From the NCBI GenBank assembly GCA_903929035.1, contig CAIYTF010000109.1, positions 1 through 34,186 of the forward strand: a stretch of DNA of 34,186 nucleotides. The letters run 5' to 3'. Shown in pieces: positions 9,380 to 18,600 of this stretch. The notes beneath the pieces are model-generated. The model had not been told where the DNA came from. It saw only the letters and a list, made by a program, of their open reading frames with translations, and did no database searches. Numbering within the stretch: position 1 is the stretch's first letter; each line of letters starts with the position of its first letter. Both the position numbers and the translations under genes were made by a program. Source of the stretch: an uncultured Ignavibacteriales bacterium (GTDB taxonomy: Bacteria > Bacteroidota > Ignavibacteria > Ignavibacteriales > Ignavibacteriaceae).

Positions 9380-9410
9380 CAAATATATTTTAATTTTACA
9401 AATAAACTAA
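9380..9410 (-). promoter_or_regulatory. Promoter-like site of the SUMF1 pseudogene
   Basis: On the minus strand TTAG (9407-9410) lies 19 nt before TATATTTG (9380-9387), an exact TAnnTTTG box with a near-consensus upstream element. It is about 50 bp upstream of the former ATG at 9327. Confidence 0.4.
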
Positions 9411-9428
9411 CTATGGACATCATTATTT

Positions 9429-9461
9429 CTTGGGGAAACTCAATTTTTATTATTATTTTTG
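9429..9461 (+). promoter_or_regulatory. Bacteroidota-type promoter for the DUF4384-like gene
   Basis: CTTG (9429-9432) lies 21 nt before TATTTTTG (9454-9461). The box is identical to that of the ATPase promoter. It predicts a leader of about 35 nt for the gene starting at 9503 or 9512. Confidence 0.45.
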
Positions 9462-9502
9462 AAGAGTGACAATAATTTAAGTAATATTCCATCAAATAAA
9501 TT

Positions 9503-10105
9503 ATGGTATGTATGGTACACAGGATTTTAGGTTTCGTAATATTCTTTTCATTACTTGTTTTCCCACAAAGCCCGATCAAGGCAAAGATTGGTGTTTTCGT
9601 GAATGACGCCGGCAAATTGCAGCTGCTTAAATCGAATGACAAGATGAAAGTGGGAACGCAATTCAGGGTATGTATTCAGAGTTTGGAGAAGGAATATATA
9701 TACGCTATCTACAGGGATAATAGTTTTACCTATCTCTTGAATAAAACGAACAGCACGACAATATACGAAGCAGATAAAAGCATTTTTCTTCCGTCAAAAT
9801 CGGAATTCTATTCGATAGATGATAAAAGCCCAAACATTCGGGTATTGGTTATATGCAGTAAAACAAAAATTGATGATATAGAGAAAACATTTGCCGGACA
9901 AAAAAAAATAGCAACATCTGAATGGACTGGATATGAAGAAAAGCTAATTAATTCCCGGAAAAATATTTCTGAGCCGTCAGCTAAACCATTCTCTATAGCC
10001 GGAAATGTGCGCGGTGTTGGAGGCGACAATGTTTTCGATAAACTCCCGGTTCTCAGTGGAAAAGAGTTATTCATACGGAAATATGAGATTGAAGTGCAAA
10101 AATAA
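9503..10105 (+). CDS. Secreted DUF4384-like protein
   Basis: This 200-aa protein has an N-terminal hydrophobic signal (ILGFVIFFSLLVF, cleavage near PQS). Residues about 45-140 follow the DUF4384 pattern as I know it: KMKVGTQFRVCIQSLEKEYI, then YAIY, then an extended strand with LPSKSEFYSIDDKSPN, and a terminal strand VLVICSKTKIDDIEKTF. DUF4384 domains are often found with caspase or CHAT proteases, which fits the operon starting 217 bp downstream. Either ATG 9503 or ATG 9512 may be used; no Shine-Dalgarno is visible. It has its own promoter and is separated from the operon by a palindromic repeat, so co-transcription is uncertain. The last 40 residues (after SRKNISEPSAKP) match nothing I know. 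Confidence 0.7.
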   Translation: MVCMVHRILGFVIFFSLLVFPQSPIKAKIGVFVNDAGKLQLLKSNDKMKVGTQFRVCIQSLEKEYIYAIYRDNSFTYLLNKTNSTTIYEADKSIFLPSKSEFYSIDDKSPNIRVLVICSKTKIDDIEKTFAGQKKIATSEWTGYEEKLINSRKNISEPSAKPFSIAGNVRGVGGDNVFDKLPVLSGKELFIRKYEIEVQK

Positions 10106-10115
10106 GAAATTTGCT

Positions 10116-10215
10116 AAGGGATATTATAAGAAATAACTTTAACATTTTCTCACGCGAAGACGCTAAGATCGCGATGCTTATCTTTAGGAAGATGTAAAAG
10201 TTATTCGTGGGCAAA
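10116..10215 (+). repeat. Dispersed palindromic repeat, copy 3
   Basis: This copy carries CTCACGCGAAGACGC followed by a diverged core. The inner arms AATAACTTTAACA and TGTAAAAGTTATT pair at 12 of 13 positions. It begins 10 bp after a stop codon. It is the most diverged copy: the outer right end lacks the ACAAGGACTTA seen in copies 1 and 4. Confidence 0.75.
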
Positions 10216-10321
10216 CACCTAGTCTCGTTTATAAATTAAGGAACGAATAACAATTGCTATCCTCCGGTTTCAATCCGGCAAAGATGGCTGTTGGTTTTTA
10301 AAAAATAATCTAAAGGAAAAT

Positions 10322-12106
10322 ATGTTACGTGCATTGTTTATTACTTTCTTGATGTTTTTTTCTGTCTTTCATTTCGATATTTTAGGGCAGAATAATTCGC
10401 TTAAAATTTCTGACAGGATTGATTTGCTTTCTTCCAAAATTACTAACCAAAGCACTGATCCGGAACTGAAAAAACAGTTGATCTTCGAATATATTAGTAT
10501 GGATGAGCCTGAATTGGCTCTATTGGAAATGAACGATCTGAACGGTAACAGCCAAATCAACTACGAGCTGATAGAAGCCGGAGCCGATATCCATTTCTAT
10601 ATGGAGAATTTTGAAGCAAGTTTGGCTAATTTCAAATCAGCTTATATATTTAACCCGACAACTGAAAATCTGAAGAAGATTTTATTACTTAATTATTTCC
10701 TTCAAAAAAAAGAAAGTATTCCGCCTATGCTTTCTGATTTGAAGAAAAGGGATACCGCGTTTGTAAAGAGTTTGGGACAAATCTTTCAGAAAGCTCATTT
10801 TAATAAGAAGATTATTCTGGCTGCAAAAGTCGAACGATTTATAAAAGAATACTGCGGTAATGAATATTCAGCAATTTTTCCCAACCCAACCGTTTCCATA
10901 ATTTCTCCGATGAAAAATGTTTCAACAAATTCACGTGCAATTCCATTGACATTTACGGTGAATCACGCCCGGCAGATACAGTCCATCACGGTAAATGGGA
11001 AAGCTGTCTATACTATTAAACCGGACGATGTCAATAAGCCGATATATTTTGAAAAGACATTCAATGTTCCTGTTGATTTGCACGAAGGGGAAAATACGAT
11101 CGGGGTAAAAGCTGAAGATGCTCTCGGGCTAAACGATCAGCAGCAAATTACTGTCTATTGTACCGATTTTCCGCGACTTGCCGAATGGACATCGGTGTAT
11201 TCTGATACCCTTACTAAGTACTTTCGCTATATAAAGAGTTTCGTTCCTGATTCAAGTTATTCGCACGCGCACGCGGAGAATCAGAAGCTGATAGTCATTT
11301 CCACCTCGGAAGGTGCTGATATAGCCGCATTTCAAAAAGGGCTATTCTGGTATGATTTGTTTACACATCCATACTCGGGATTTGTTGATGAAAATAACAC
11401 TAAATTCATCAATATTGAACGAGCGACTACGGCAAATATTGATGTTGTTCTGAATGACTGGCTGCTGAAAAATATGACACTTCAAAGTATAACTAATGTT
11501 TACATTAACGCGGATTGGAAAATAAACGCGGCAGAATGGACTATCAAGATGAAAGACAATAGTTTTTACGATGCCCGGGCAATGATTAAAAAGATATCCA
11601 AGATTACTGCTTCCGGTTTGAATTTTATTATAGATGGGAAAATAGATAATCCGGAATTATTATATCGCGGAGTCGCGGAGATGGTGCAGGAAATCCGCAT
11701 CCCGTGCGCGATCATTTCGCTTTGCACGACAGATTATGTGCCGGTTTTGTGTAATATGATAGCAGCTCCGGATAGTATAGTAAGTGAAGAAAAAGAATTA
11801 TTGCCGGAGAATATGGCAGGTCATATCCCGCTTGCGCGATTATGGAAAAATGAATTTGTACAGCCGCGAATAATAACTAACGCTGCCGCGTTAGTCAGAA
11901 GCAGCTATGCCGAAATGCTTGCAGGGATAGATATAAAACTGAAACGAGATAAAGCCGGCGCGGCTCAGAAAAAAAAGATTCATACTTACATACAGGATTG
12001 GCGCAGATATAGCGAGGTAAGCCGCTACCTTTCAAATTCAATGAGCTTGCAGGACCTCTTAGACCACGCGGATGAGTATTTAACCAGAACAAAGGCGGAG
12101 AACTGA
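10322..12106 (+). CDS. Exported TPR/Ig/caspase-like protein, catalytic residues missing
   Basis: First gene of a five-gene operon, with a good ribosome-binding site (AAAGGA) before ATG 10322. Residues 1-22 are a signal peptide (ending ILGQ). Residues about 45-175 are helical and TPR-like. Residues 189-280 form an Ig-like domain of the type with PTVSIISP, SITVNGKAV and LHEGENTIGVKAEDALG, which in related bacterial proteins often precedes a caspase (C14) domain. Residues 322-470 then follow the caspase order: strand LIVIST, the segment ERATTANIDVVLNDWL, strand TNVYI and strand LNFIID. Where active caspases have SGHG this protein reads NADW (396-399), and where they have DxCxSG it reads DGKID (438-442). 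It would thus be a pseudo-caspase. The caspase relationship is my inference from pattern and architecture. Its neighbour CHAT protein has an intact related fold. It ends 2 nt before the next gene. Confidence 0.65.
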   Translation: MLRALFITFLMFFSVFHFDILGQNNSLKISDRIDLLSSKITNQSTDPELKKQLIFEYISMDEPELALLEMNDLNGNSQINYELIEAGADIHFYMENFEASLANFKSAYIFNPTTENLKKILLLNYFLQKKESIPPMLSDLKKRDTAFVKSLGQIFQKAHFNKKIILAAKVERFIKEYCGNEYSAIFPNPTVSIISPMKNVSTNSRAIPLTFTVNHARQIQSITVNGKAVYTIKPDDVNKPIYFEKTFNVPVDLHEGENTIGVKAEDALGLNDQQQITVYCTDFPRLAEWTSVYSDTLTKYFRYIKSFVPDSSYSHAHAENQKLIVISTSEGADIAAFQKGLFWYDLFTHPYSGFVDENNTKFINIERATTANIDVVLNDWLLKNMTLQSITNVYINADWKINAAEWTIKMKDNSFYDARAMIKKISKITASGLNFIIDGKIDNPELLYRGVAEMVQEIRIPCAIISLCTTDYVPVLCNMIAAPDSIVSEEKELLPENMAGHIPLARLWKNEFVQPRIITNAAALVRSSYAEMLAGIDIKLKRDKAGAAQKKKIHTYIQDWRRYSEVSRYLSNSMSLQDLLDHADEYLTRTKAEN

Positions 12107-12108
12107 AT

Positions 12109-12849
12109 ATGAACCGATTATTATTCATTATCGTTTTTGTTGTCTTATGCTATCAGCCCGTTTTTAGTCAACCTGTTATACATTCATTTGTCAGTTCCCA
12201 ATTTTTTCGCGTTAATGATCTGGGCAAATCAAGAGAAGATTACCGCGACCTGATGAAAGATATTCAAGAGCTTATGCCGCTTTTCGCGGGTAAGCAGCCT
12301 ATTTTCAATCATCTGTTTGTTGGTGATAGTGCATCTCCGAGGTTAGCACTTGATGAATTTGGACAAATCAGCCTGCAGACGGATTCAACTTCATTTGTTG
12401 TACTGCACTTTTTTAGTACTTGGTTCAAGAGACGCGATGAATGGAATTCTGAGGTATCAAAGGGTGAAGTCATTTCTCTTAAATATCTTGAATATTTCTC
12501 TGAATTTATCAAACCGGAAAGCGGATTAATTGTTTTGCTAAGCCCCGCGAATGAGGGACTTTTGCAGGATAAAATGTCGGAATCAGAATTTAACCTTAAT
12601 GGAGGGAAACAGCTTATGATTATTAGCTATCCTGCAGATATGTCTTACTTTGATGCAATGAAACAATATATTAAAGCATTGAGGTCGTGTACAAAGGATG
12701 ACGAAGCAGATTTAAATAAAGATCGTGTAATTACTTTTAGCGAAAGACTGCTTTCACTTAAAAAATATTTAAATGAACGCGAACTATCAGCAGTATTTTA
12801 TCAATTATATCCCGGTACCAACCCTGTTATCGGTGTACTGGATAAGTAA
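12109..12849 (+). CDS. Exported small caspase-like protein, catalytic residues missing
   Basis: Second gene of the operon, 2 nt after its neighbour. This 246-aa protein has a signal peptide (residues 1-20, ending PVFS). From residue 91 the strand order resembles the large subunit of secreted caspase/C13-like proteins: FVVLHFF (usually followed by SGHG, here STWF), GLIVLLSPANEG (where a DxCxSG would be expected), KQLMIISYPAD, and an Asp-rich segment EADLNKDRVITFSERL of the kind seen near the end of such domains. Neither the catalytic His nor the Cys is found. I see no other assignable motif. The family call is a hypothesis; the export signal and operon position are clear. The next ATG lies 1 nt after its stop codon. 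Confidence 0.55.
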   Translation: MNRLLFIIVFVVLCYQPVFSQPVIHSFVSSQFFRVNDLGKSREDYRDLMKDIQELMPLFAGKQPIFNHLFVGDSASPRLALDEFGQISLQTDSTSFVVLHFFSTWFKRRDEWNSEVSKGEVISLKYLEYFSEFIKPESGLIVLLSPANEGLLQDKMSESEFNLNGGKQLMIISYPADMSYFDAMKQYIKALRSCTKDDEADLNKDRVITFSERLLSLKKYLNERELSAVFYQLYPGTNPVIGVLDK

Positions 12850-12850
12850 T

Positions 12851-15676
12851 ATGAAAATATCAATATACATTTTTATCGTACTCTTTACAGGCGGGTTATT
12901 CTCGCAAAGCCAATATCACTTGACAATGAACGGGATTGATTTTAACCGATTTCCGCTTATAGATTTGTATTACACGATTTCGGATCCAAATGGCAACCCG
13001 CCGGATCCCGGTAAAGTAAAAAATCTATCGGGTTATGAAATTTCCCTGAATGACAAAAGTGTTGCTCCCGCGGAAGTTACTTCTATTTTGGATTTGAAAA
13101 CAGCATCTCAGACCGAATTGTATGTAGCATTGGTCTTTGATAATTCGGCATCGATGTATTCGAGGATAGACGCGTTAGAAGATGCTGCGCGGGTTTTCGT
13201 GAACGGGCTGCAGCAAGGGGATTACGCGTGCATTATTGATTTTGGTGATGAGGAAGTAACTCAGGAAATACCGGAATTTCCAAAGCCGATATTTTCTCGA
13301 ATGCGGCAGGATTTCAGTAATTCGCAGTTGATACTGAATAAAAAGATTAAAACCCCGACTTTTACTGCAAGTACCTATATGTATGATGCGCTTCTCTATG
13401 GTTTATCGGTGTTAAATACAACAAATGTTTTAGGAAAGAAAGCCTTGATTTTCTTTTCTGATGGAAATAATATTGGTTCTAAATCAGATTTTGACGCGGT
13501 GGAAAAGTATGCATTACAGTACGAGATACCGATTTACGCGATTGACCTGAACCAGCGGAAAAATCAGGTGCTTGAGCGTTTGGCGAAAGAAAGCGGAGGA
13601 GAGTATTTTTACGTGGAATCTCCGGAAGATTTACGACTGCTTTACGCTTCTTTAGTCAAGCAGCTTAGAAACCAGTTCCGTGTCGCGGTGAAGTCCCCCT
13701 TCGATTTCTTAAACACTAACCGGTATAGTGCATCAATACAAAAGGAGATAGACAGCAGCCAATTACGTGATACCAAAACTTTTACTGTTGATGGAGAAAA
13801 ACTGGGATATACAACTTTGGTTTACTTGGAAAGTACAGGTAAAGAAACAGCTAAGAATTATTTCGATTATCTGAACCGCTTTCCAAAGTTGTCATACAGG
13901 GATAATGTTGAATTGAGGCTGGGAGATTATTGGACTCGTCACGGGGAATACCCGAAAGCAATGTCTGTTTACAATCGTATTCTCAGGAATCCGCAGAGTC
14001 CTTCTTATGAACAGGCGGGCTTTCAGAAAGCAAAATTACTTGAGATGGCAAAGGACTATCAAGGCGCAAAAAATTTATATCAGAGCCTTTCACACAGCTC
14101 AACAGTTAATAACATTAAAGCCAAATCGAGTATCAGTTATGCAAACCAATTAGTGGTTGAGGGTAATTACAAGGTGGCTTATGATGAATATACCCGAATT
14201 ATAGCTGAGAATGAAGGAACTGATTATGCCACTGAAAGTTTGTATCGCCGCGCAGACCTGAATAAAAAAATGAAAAATCTCGATAAAGCCGTGGAGGACT
14301 ATACCACTCTCAATCAGCAATACAAGAACTCCAAGTACGCGAATGACGCGACATACGAGCTGGCGGATATCAACCTATCTAAAAAAAATTATACACAGTC
14401 AGAGACATTATTCAAGGAGCTGATTGGGAATACGGCAGAGCCGGATATTAAGGCTAACGGCTATATTAAACTGATTGAATTGTATGAATCCACAAAACAG
14501 TTTGAAAAGGCTGCAGTCGTAGCTGATACATTAGCTGCTACATCGCAGGTATTCGCATCAGACCCAAAGTATCGCGGTAAAAAGATAGAGTATGAATACA
14601 ATAATCAAAATTTTGCAAAAGGAAAGGAAGTATTCGAGAACAGCACACCGGAAATACAGCAGTCACTTAAGGCAAAATCTTTCTTGTTACCTGCTGAAAA
14701 CCCGCGGAAAACAGTTTTTTATAACGGGGCTTCTATTGGATTTATTGGCAGCTCCCAGGAGAAACCGCCGCTTAGCGGAGTCTATTCCTCGGAACTAAGC
14801 AAAAAGTATAAGCTCCTCGAGCCGGCTTATAACGTGGATACATCGCTTGGTACGCGTACATCCGACAGCCTTTCAGTAACAATTCCTATCCGCAAAGAAT
14901 GGGTTACTAATAAATTAATAGATCCCTCAACTGCCGGAATTTATTACGCGCGGGAAAATACAATGGAAGCAATACCCTCCCGGTTTAATGCCAAGGATTT
15001 AACCATTTCATTTGAACCGCGTGGAAATGGTCTATACGCGCTACTGACAGAGAAACCTAAGGTAATCACTCTTTATAATGTATATTTTGACCCAAATCAG
15101 GCAACCATTCGAAAGGATGCAGAAAAAAATCTTTATGAAATGATAGATTATCTAAAAAATTCGCCTGAACTTAGAATAGAGATTACAGGTTATACTGATT
15201 CAACAGGAACAGATGAGCGGAATATTCAATTATCAATGGAACGCGCAACATCAATACGCGATTTTATGGCAAAAAACGGTATTGATAAAGCACGGTTCAC
15301 GGTTCGCGGATATGGCAGCTCGTATCCGATTGCTGCAAATACAACAGAAGAAAACAGGCAAAAAAATCGGCGCACGGAATTCGCGATTCTCAGTACTTCA
15401 ATAAATACTACCGCTATTGCCTCCACGGCAAAAGATAGGCAAAGGTTTGCTGTTATTGTTAAAACTTTCGATGATATGAAAACTGCTTATGAGCAGCGGA
15501 GGTATTTTAACCAACGCGGTTATAAGTCATCCGTTATAATTAATCCAAAAGCGAACGGCAGCGAATTTGATCTTGTTTTATGTATCTTGAATACCGAAGA
15601 AGAAGCTAAGCAGGAAATCCGAAAATTTTCAGAAGAATATAAACAAGGTTATTCATTAAAAATAAAGCAGCTTTAG
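12851..15676 (+). CDS. VWA-TPR-OmpA-SPOR envelope protein
   Basis: The chosen start is ATG 12851, just after the preceding stop, because it gives a clean signal peptide (MKISIYIFIVLFTGGLFSQS); the frame is open further upstream. The product is 941 aa. Residues 89-275 are a von Willebrand A domain with a complete-looking MIDAS (DNSAS 97-101, TAST near 172-175, SDG 203-205). Residues about 350-600 are TPR repeats. Residues 737-848 are an OmpA-like domain (VYFDPNQATIR, TGYTDSTGTDERN, RRTEFAI) that binds meso-diaminopimelate peptidoglycan in known homologues. Residues 863-940 match a SPOR domain (RFAVIVKTFDDMKTAYEQRR with GSEFDLVLC), which binds denuded glycan strands. It is therefore probably a periplasmic scaffold attached to the wall by two domains and able to bind a partner through VWA and TPR. 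Confidence 0.85.
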   Translation: MKISIYIFIVLFTGGLFSQSQYHLTMNGIDFNRFPLIDLYYTISDPNGNPPDPGKVKNLSGYEISLNDKSVAPAEVTSILDLKTASQTELYVALVFDNSASMYSRIDALEDAARVFVNGLQQGDYACIIDFGDEEVTQEIPEFPKPIFSRMRQDFSNSQLILNKKIKTPTFTASTYMYDALLYGLSVLNTTNVLGKKALIFFSDGNNIGSKSDFDAVEKYALQYEIPIYAIDLNQRKNQVLERLAKESGGEYFYVESPEDLRLLYASLVKQLRNQFRVAVKSPFDFLNTNRYSASIQKEIDSSQLRDTKTFTVDGEKLGYTTLVYLESTGKETAKNYFDYLNRFPKLSYRDNVELRLGDYWTRHGEYPKAMSVYNRILRNPQSPSYEQAGFQKAKLLEMAKDYQGAKNLYQSLSHSSTVNNIKAKSSISYANQLVVEGNYKVAYDEYTRIIAENEGTDYATESLYRRADLNKKMKNLDKAVEDYTTLNQQYKNSKYANDATYELADINLSKKNYTQSETLFKELIGNTAEPDIKANGYIKLIELYESTKQFEKAAVVADTLAATSQVFASDPKYRGKKIEYEYNNQNFAKGKEVFENSTPEIQQSLKAKSFLLPAENPRKTVFYNGASIGFIGSSQEKPPLSGVYSSELSKKYKLLEPAYNVDTSLGTRTSDSLSVTIPIRKEWVTNKLIDPSTAGIYYARENTMEAIPSRFNAKDLTISFEPRGNGLYALLTEKPKVITLYNVYFDPNQATIRKDAEKNLYEMIDYLKNSPELRIEITGYTDSTGTDERNIQLSMERATSIRDFMAKNGIDKARFTVRGYGSSYPIAANTTEENRQKNRRTEFAILSTSINTTAIASTAKDRQRFAVIVKTFDDMKTAYEQRRYFNQRGYKSSVIINPKANGSEFDLVLCILNTEEEAKQEIRKFSEEYKQGYSLKIKQL

Positions 15677-15683
15677 GTGGGTT

Positions 15684-18600
15684 ATGAATATCATCCGGAT
15701 TCGTTCACGGTTAATGAGATTAATTATATTGGTCTTCATTTTATCTTCAGCAGTATTACCGCAGTCTCTAAGTGTAAAATGGGAAAAAGTTAATAATTTC
15801 TATGAAACAGAAGTTTATGATTCTGTAATTACAAATATGCCTGAGCTATTGAGGGATTTTGAGAATGCAAAGCTCGATTCTCAATTAGTAACAGCCTGCC
15901 ATTATTTGGAGATGTCTTTATTTAGGGCCGGGCAGGACAGGAGTGCTGATTCGATTCGGCAGACAGCGGAACTATTTGCACAAAAACATTCACTTTTGGC
16001 ATTGATGGCTGATTACATACAGGAGCGCAATTGGATACTCCTTGATATAGCCAGTGGTTTACAGAAACGGGATTCACGGACTAAACAGGTGACAAATTCC
16101 GGACGCGTGCTGGCTATATTGCATCGAATAATCATTACGCCGGATGATTCGCTTTCTTTAACACCGAAGTTACGTGCTTACGCGCTTTCAGGGCAGATAC
16201 TAAAAACGGCTAATCAGACGGCAGGTATTACTGACGCGCTTAAGCCGGCGTTGAAACTTGTTCACGCTGATGATACGGTAAATGTAAACGAGATAAAAGC
16301 AATTCTGCGGTTTCTTTCAGAGTCATACTTAACCCGTGGCGATATCGAGGAAGTTTACTTGTTGATGAATGATTTTGGCTATCGTCCAAGCTACAGGGAT
16401 ATTATAACTTATTCAGCCAAGTTTCTCAATTCTCCTAAAGGGAATGAATTTGATCGTTTGTTTACAAGCCTGCGTGATAACTATCTTTTTTCGCCTTATG
16501 ATTCCATTGCTTTCGATTATGTTATATCGCGTTTTGTAATGGAGTCCCGTCTTTATAATATTAATGCTGCAATTGACAGCCTGCAATCAACCATTGTATA
16601 TCTTGAAACATCGCGTGATACGACAGGAACTTTGTTGTTTAATGTTTATCAAATGTATATAAAGAAATGCTTAGAAAATTTTATGGTCGCGCAATCCGCT
16701 TGGGCATTTAACATACTCGAACGAAGATACACCAGCTCAACAATTTCCGGTGATTTGAGGTCCGCTTTGGTTTCACTGAAAGGAGATATTCTGGCAATAC
16801 GCGGGGAGTATATGGAAGCGGAAAAACTGTATTTAAAACAGCTGCCATCACTAAATTTACTCAAGCCTATAGAGCGGCTCTCGCTGTTGAATAACCTTGG
16901 ATTATGTCAAACGGCATTAGGGAAAGTACCCGAAGGCAGCGAGACATTTGGCTTGCTGAAAACGCAAGTTTCTCTTATTTCCGATACATCAGCAAGAATC
17001 AAGGAATTTCTTATCCTCGCGAATCTGAATGAAGGTATCCTCTTTCTTCGAAACGATAAGCCGGATAGTGCTATTACCCAATTTAAAGAGGGACAGCGTA
17101 TAGCAAAGGAGATGAATTTTTCTTCTTACACAGCCCTGTTTTATATTCGGTTAGCCGATGCTTTTCGTTCGAAAGGGTACACGCGGCAAGCATCGGAAAT
17201 GTTTGACTCATTACGCGCCACCCTGAATATATTAACCGAACCATTCAAAAAGATGCAGATATATGAGTCCCTTGCCGCTTTCGAGTCTGAAAAAGGAAAT
17301 ACAGAACAGAGCTTAGATTATTACAGCGAAGCTTTGCTGCTTGCAGAGCGCAATGCTTTCAGCGGCGCAAAGATTAATCTCGCGGGGAGCATCGCGGATG
17401 TATATTTACAGTGTGACAGTCTCAGGAAAGCACTCGGTCTTTTTCGTGTTGTCCGCGAAGCCGTTGAGCGAAATGGCAGTAAGGTTGACCGATATTATCA
17501 GAATCTAAAAATGGCTTTAGTCTTTTTGAATACGAATGAGTTTGATTCGTCAAGGACTTACATCGGGAATTGTTTTAATCTTCTAACTGATAGATCGAAT
17601 CCTAATATTGATTCACTTGCATCGTTAAAAGTTCAATATCCTTACCTTTTGACTTTAACGATTAGTTTGCTTGCCGAGGTAAATTTTTATGAAGGACAGA
17701 CGTATGCCGATTTCAGGAAAATAAAGCTTGCTTATAGTCAGGCGCAGCGCGCGGTGGAATATAATAAGGCAAATTTTGCTGATGTTTTTACTTACCAAGG
17801 CGAGTCAACCCAATTTTTGAAATCTGTCGATTGCTATAAGGTTCTCATTGAAATCGCGCTTCATTTGTATGAAAAGACAAATGACGATGAATATATGAAA
17901 GGGGCATTTGACGCGTGTGAAAATTCCCGTTCACAGGCATTTGTTTCTGAAATCGGCTCGAAAGTATTTTTCAACATACCTGAGACACAGGTTGATACAG
18001 CGGAAGTTGTTCAGCATATTAGCAAGACTATGAAGAGAAAAAAAAATCAGGTGATGGCAAATGCAGGTGAGATTAATCCGTATTCGCGCCGCAGGGATAT
18101 TGATGTCGTGCAAGATACAACAAGGGATGTTTTGAAAGAACAGCAGCAATACAACGAATATATTAACTCTCTCAAGAAAACCAATACAAAGACGGCAGGA
18201 TTGCTTTCGCCTGATGTAAACGTGTTAAGTATTAAAGGAATTGCAACATCCCTTGCGGAGGATGAAGTTTTATTAAACTATTATGTATCGCGAAACCGCA
18301 CTTATTTATTCTATATTACCAATTCGGATTCCCGCGTTATTTCAATTCCTTTGGATGAGAAAACAATAGCTGAAATGTGCGAAACTTACCGGATGGTGCT
18401 GCAAAACAAGGGAGATACGTCCGATATGTCGCGCGGGTTCAAGACTCTTGGACAGTCTGAAAATAAAAAAAAGATCGAGCAAAATATAGGGCTGAGCTGG
18501 CAGTTATATAATTATCTGATCGCGCCTGTTGAAAAAGATATTGTAAACAAAAAATTGTTGATTGTTCCGAGCGGTGCTTTGCACGCCATTCCTTTCAGTT

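Noticed and set aside
12773-12850. Upstream extension of the VWA protein in the same frame.
   Set aside because: It overlaps the end of the previous gene and would bury the signal peptide that begins at ATG 12851.
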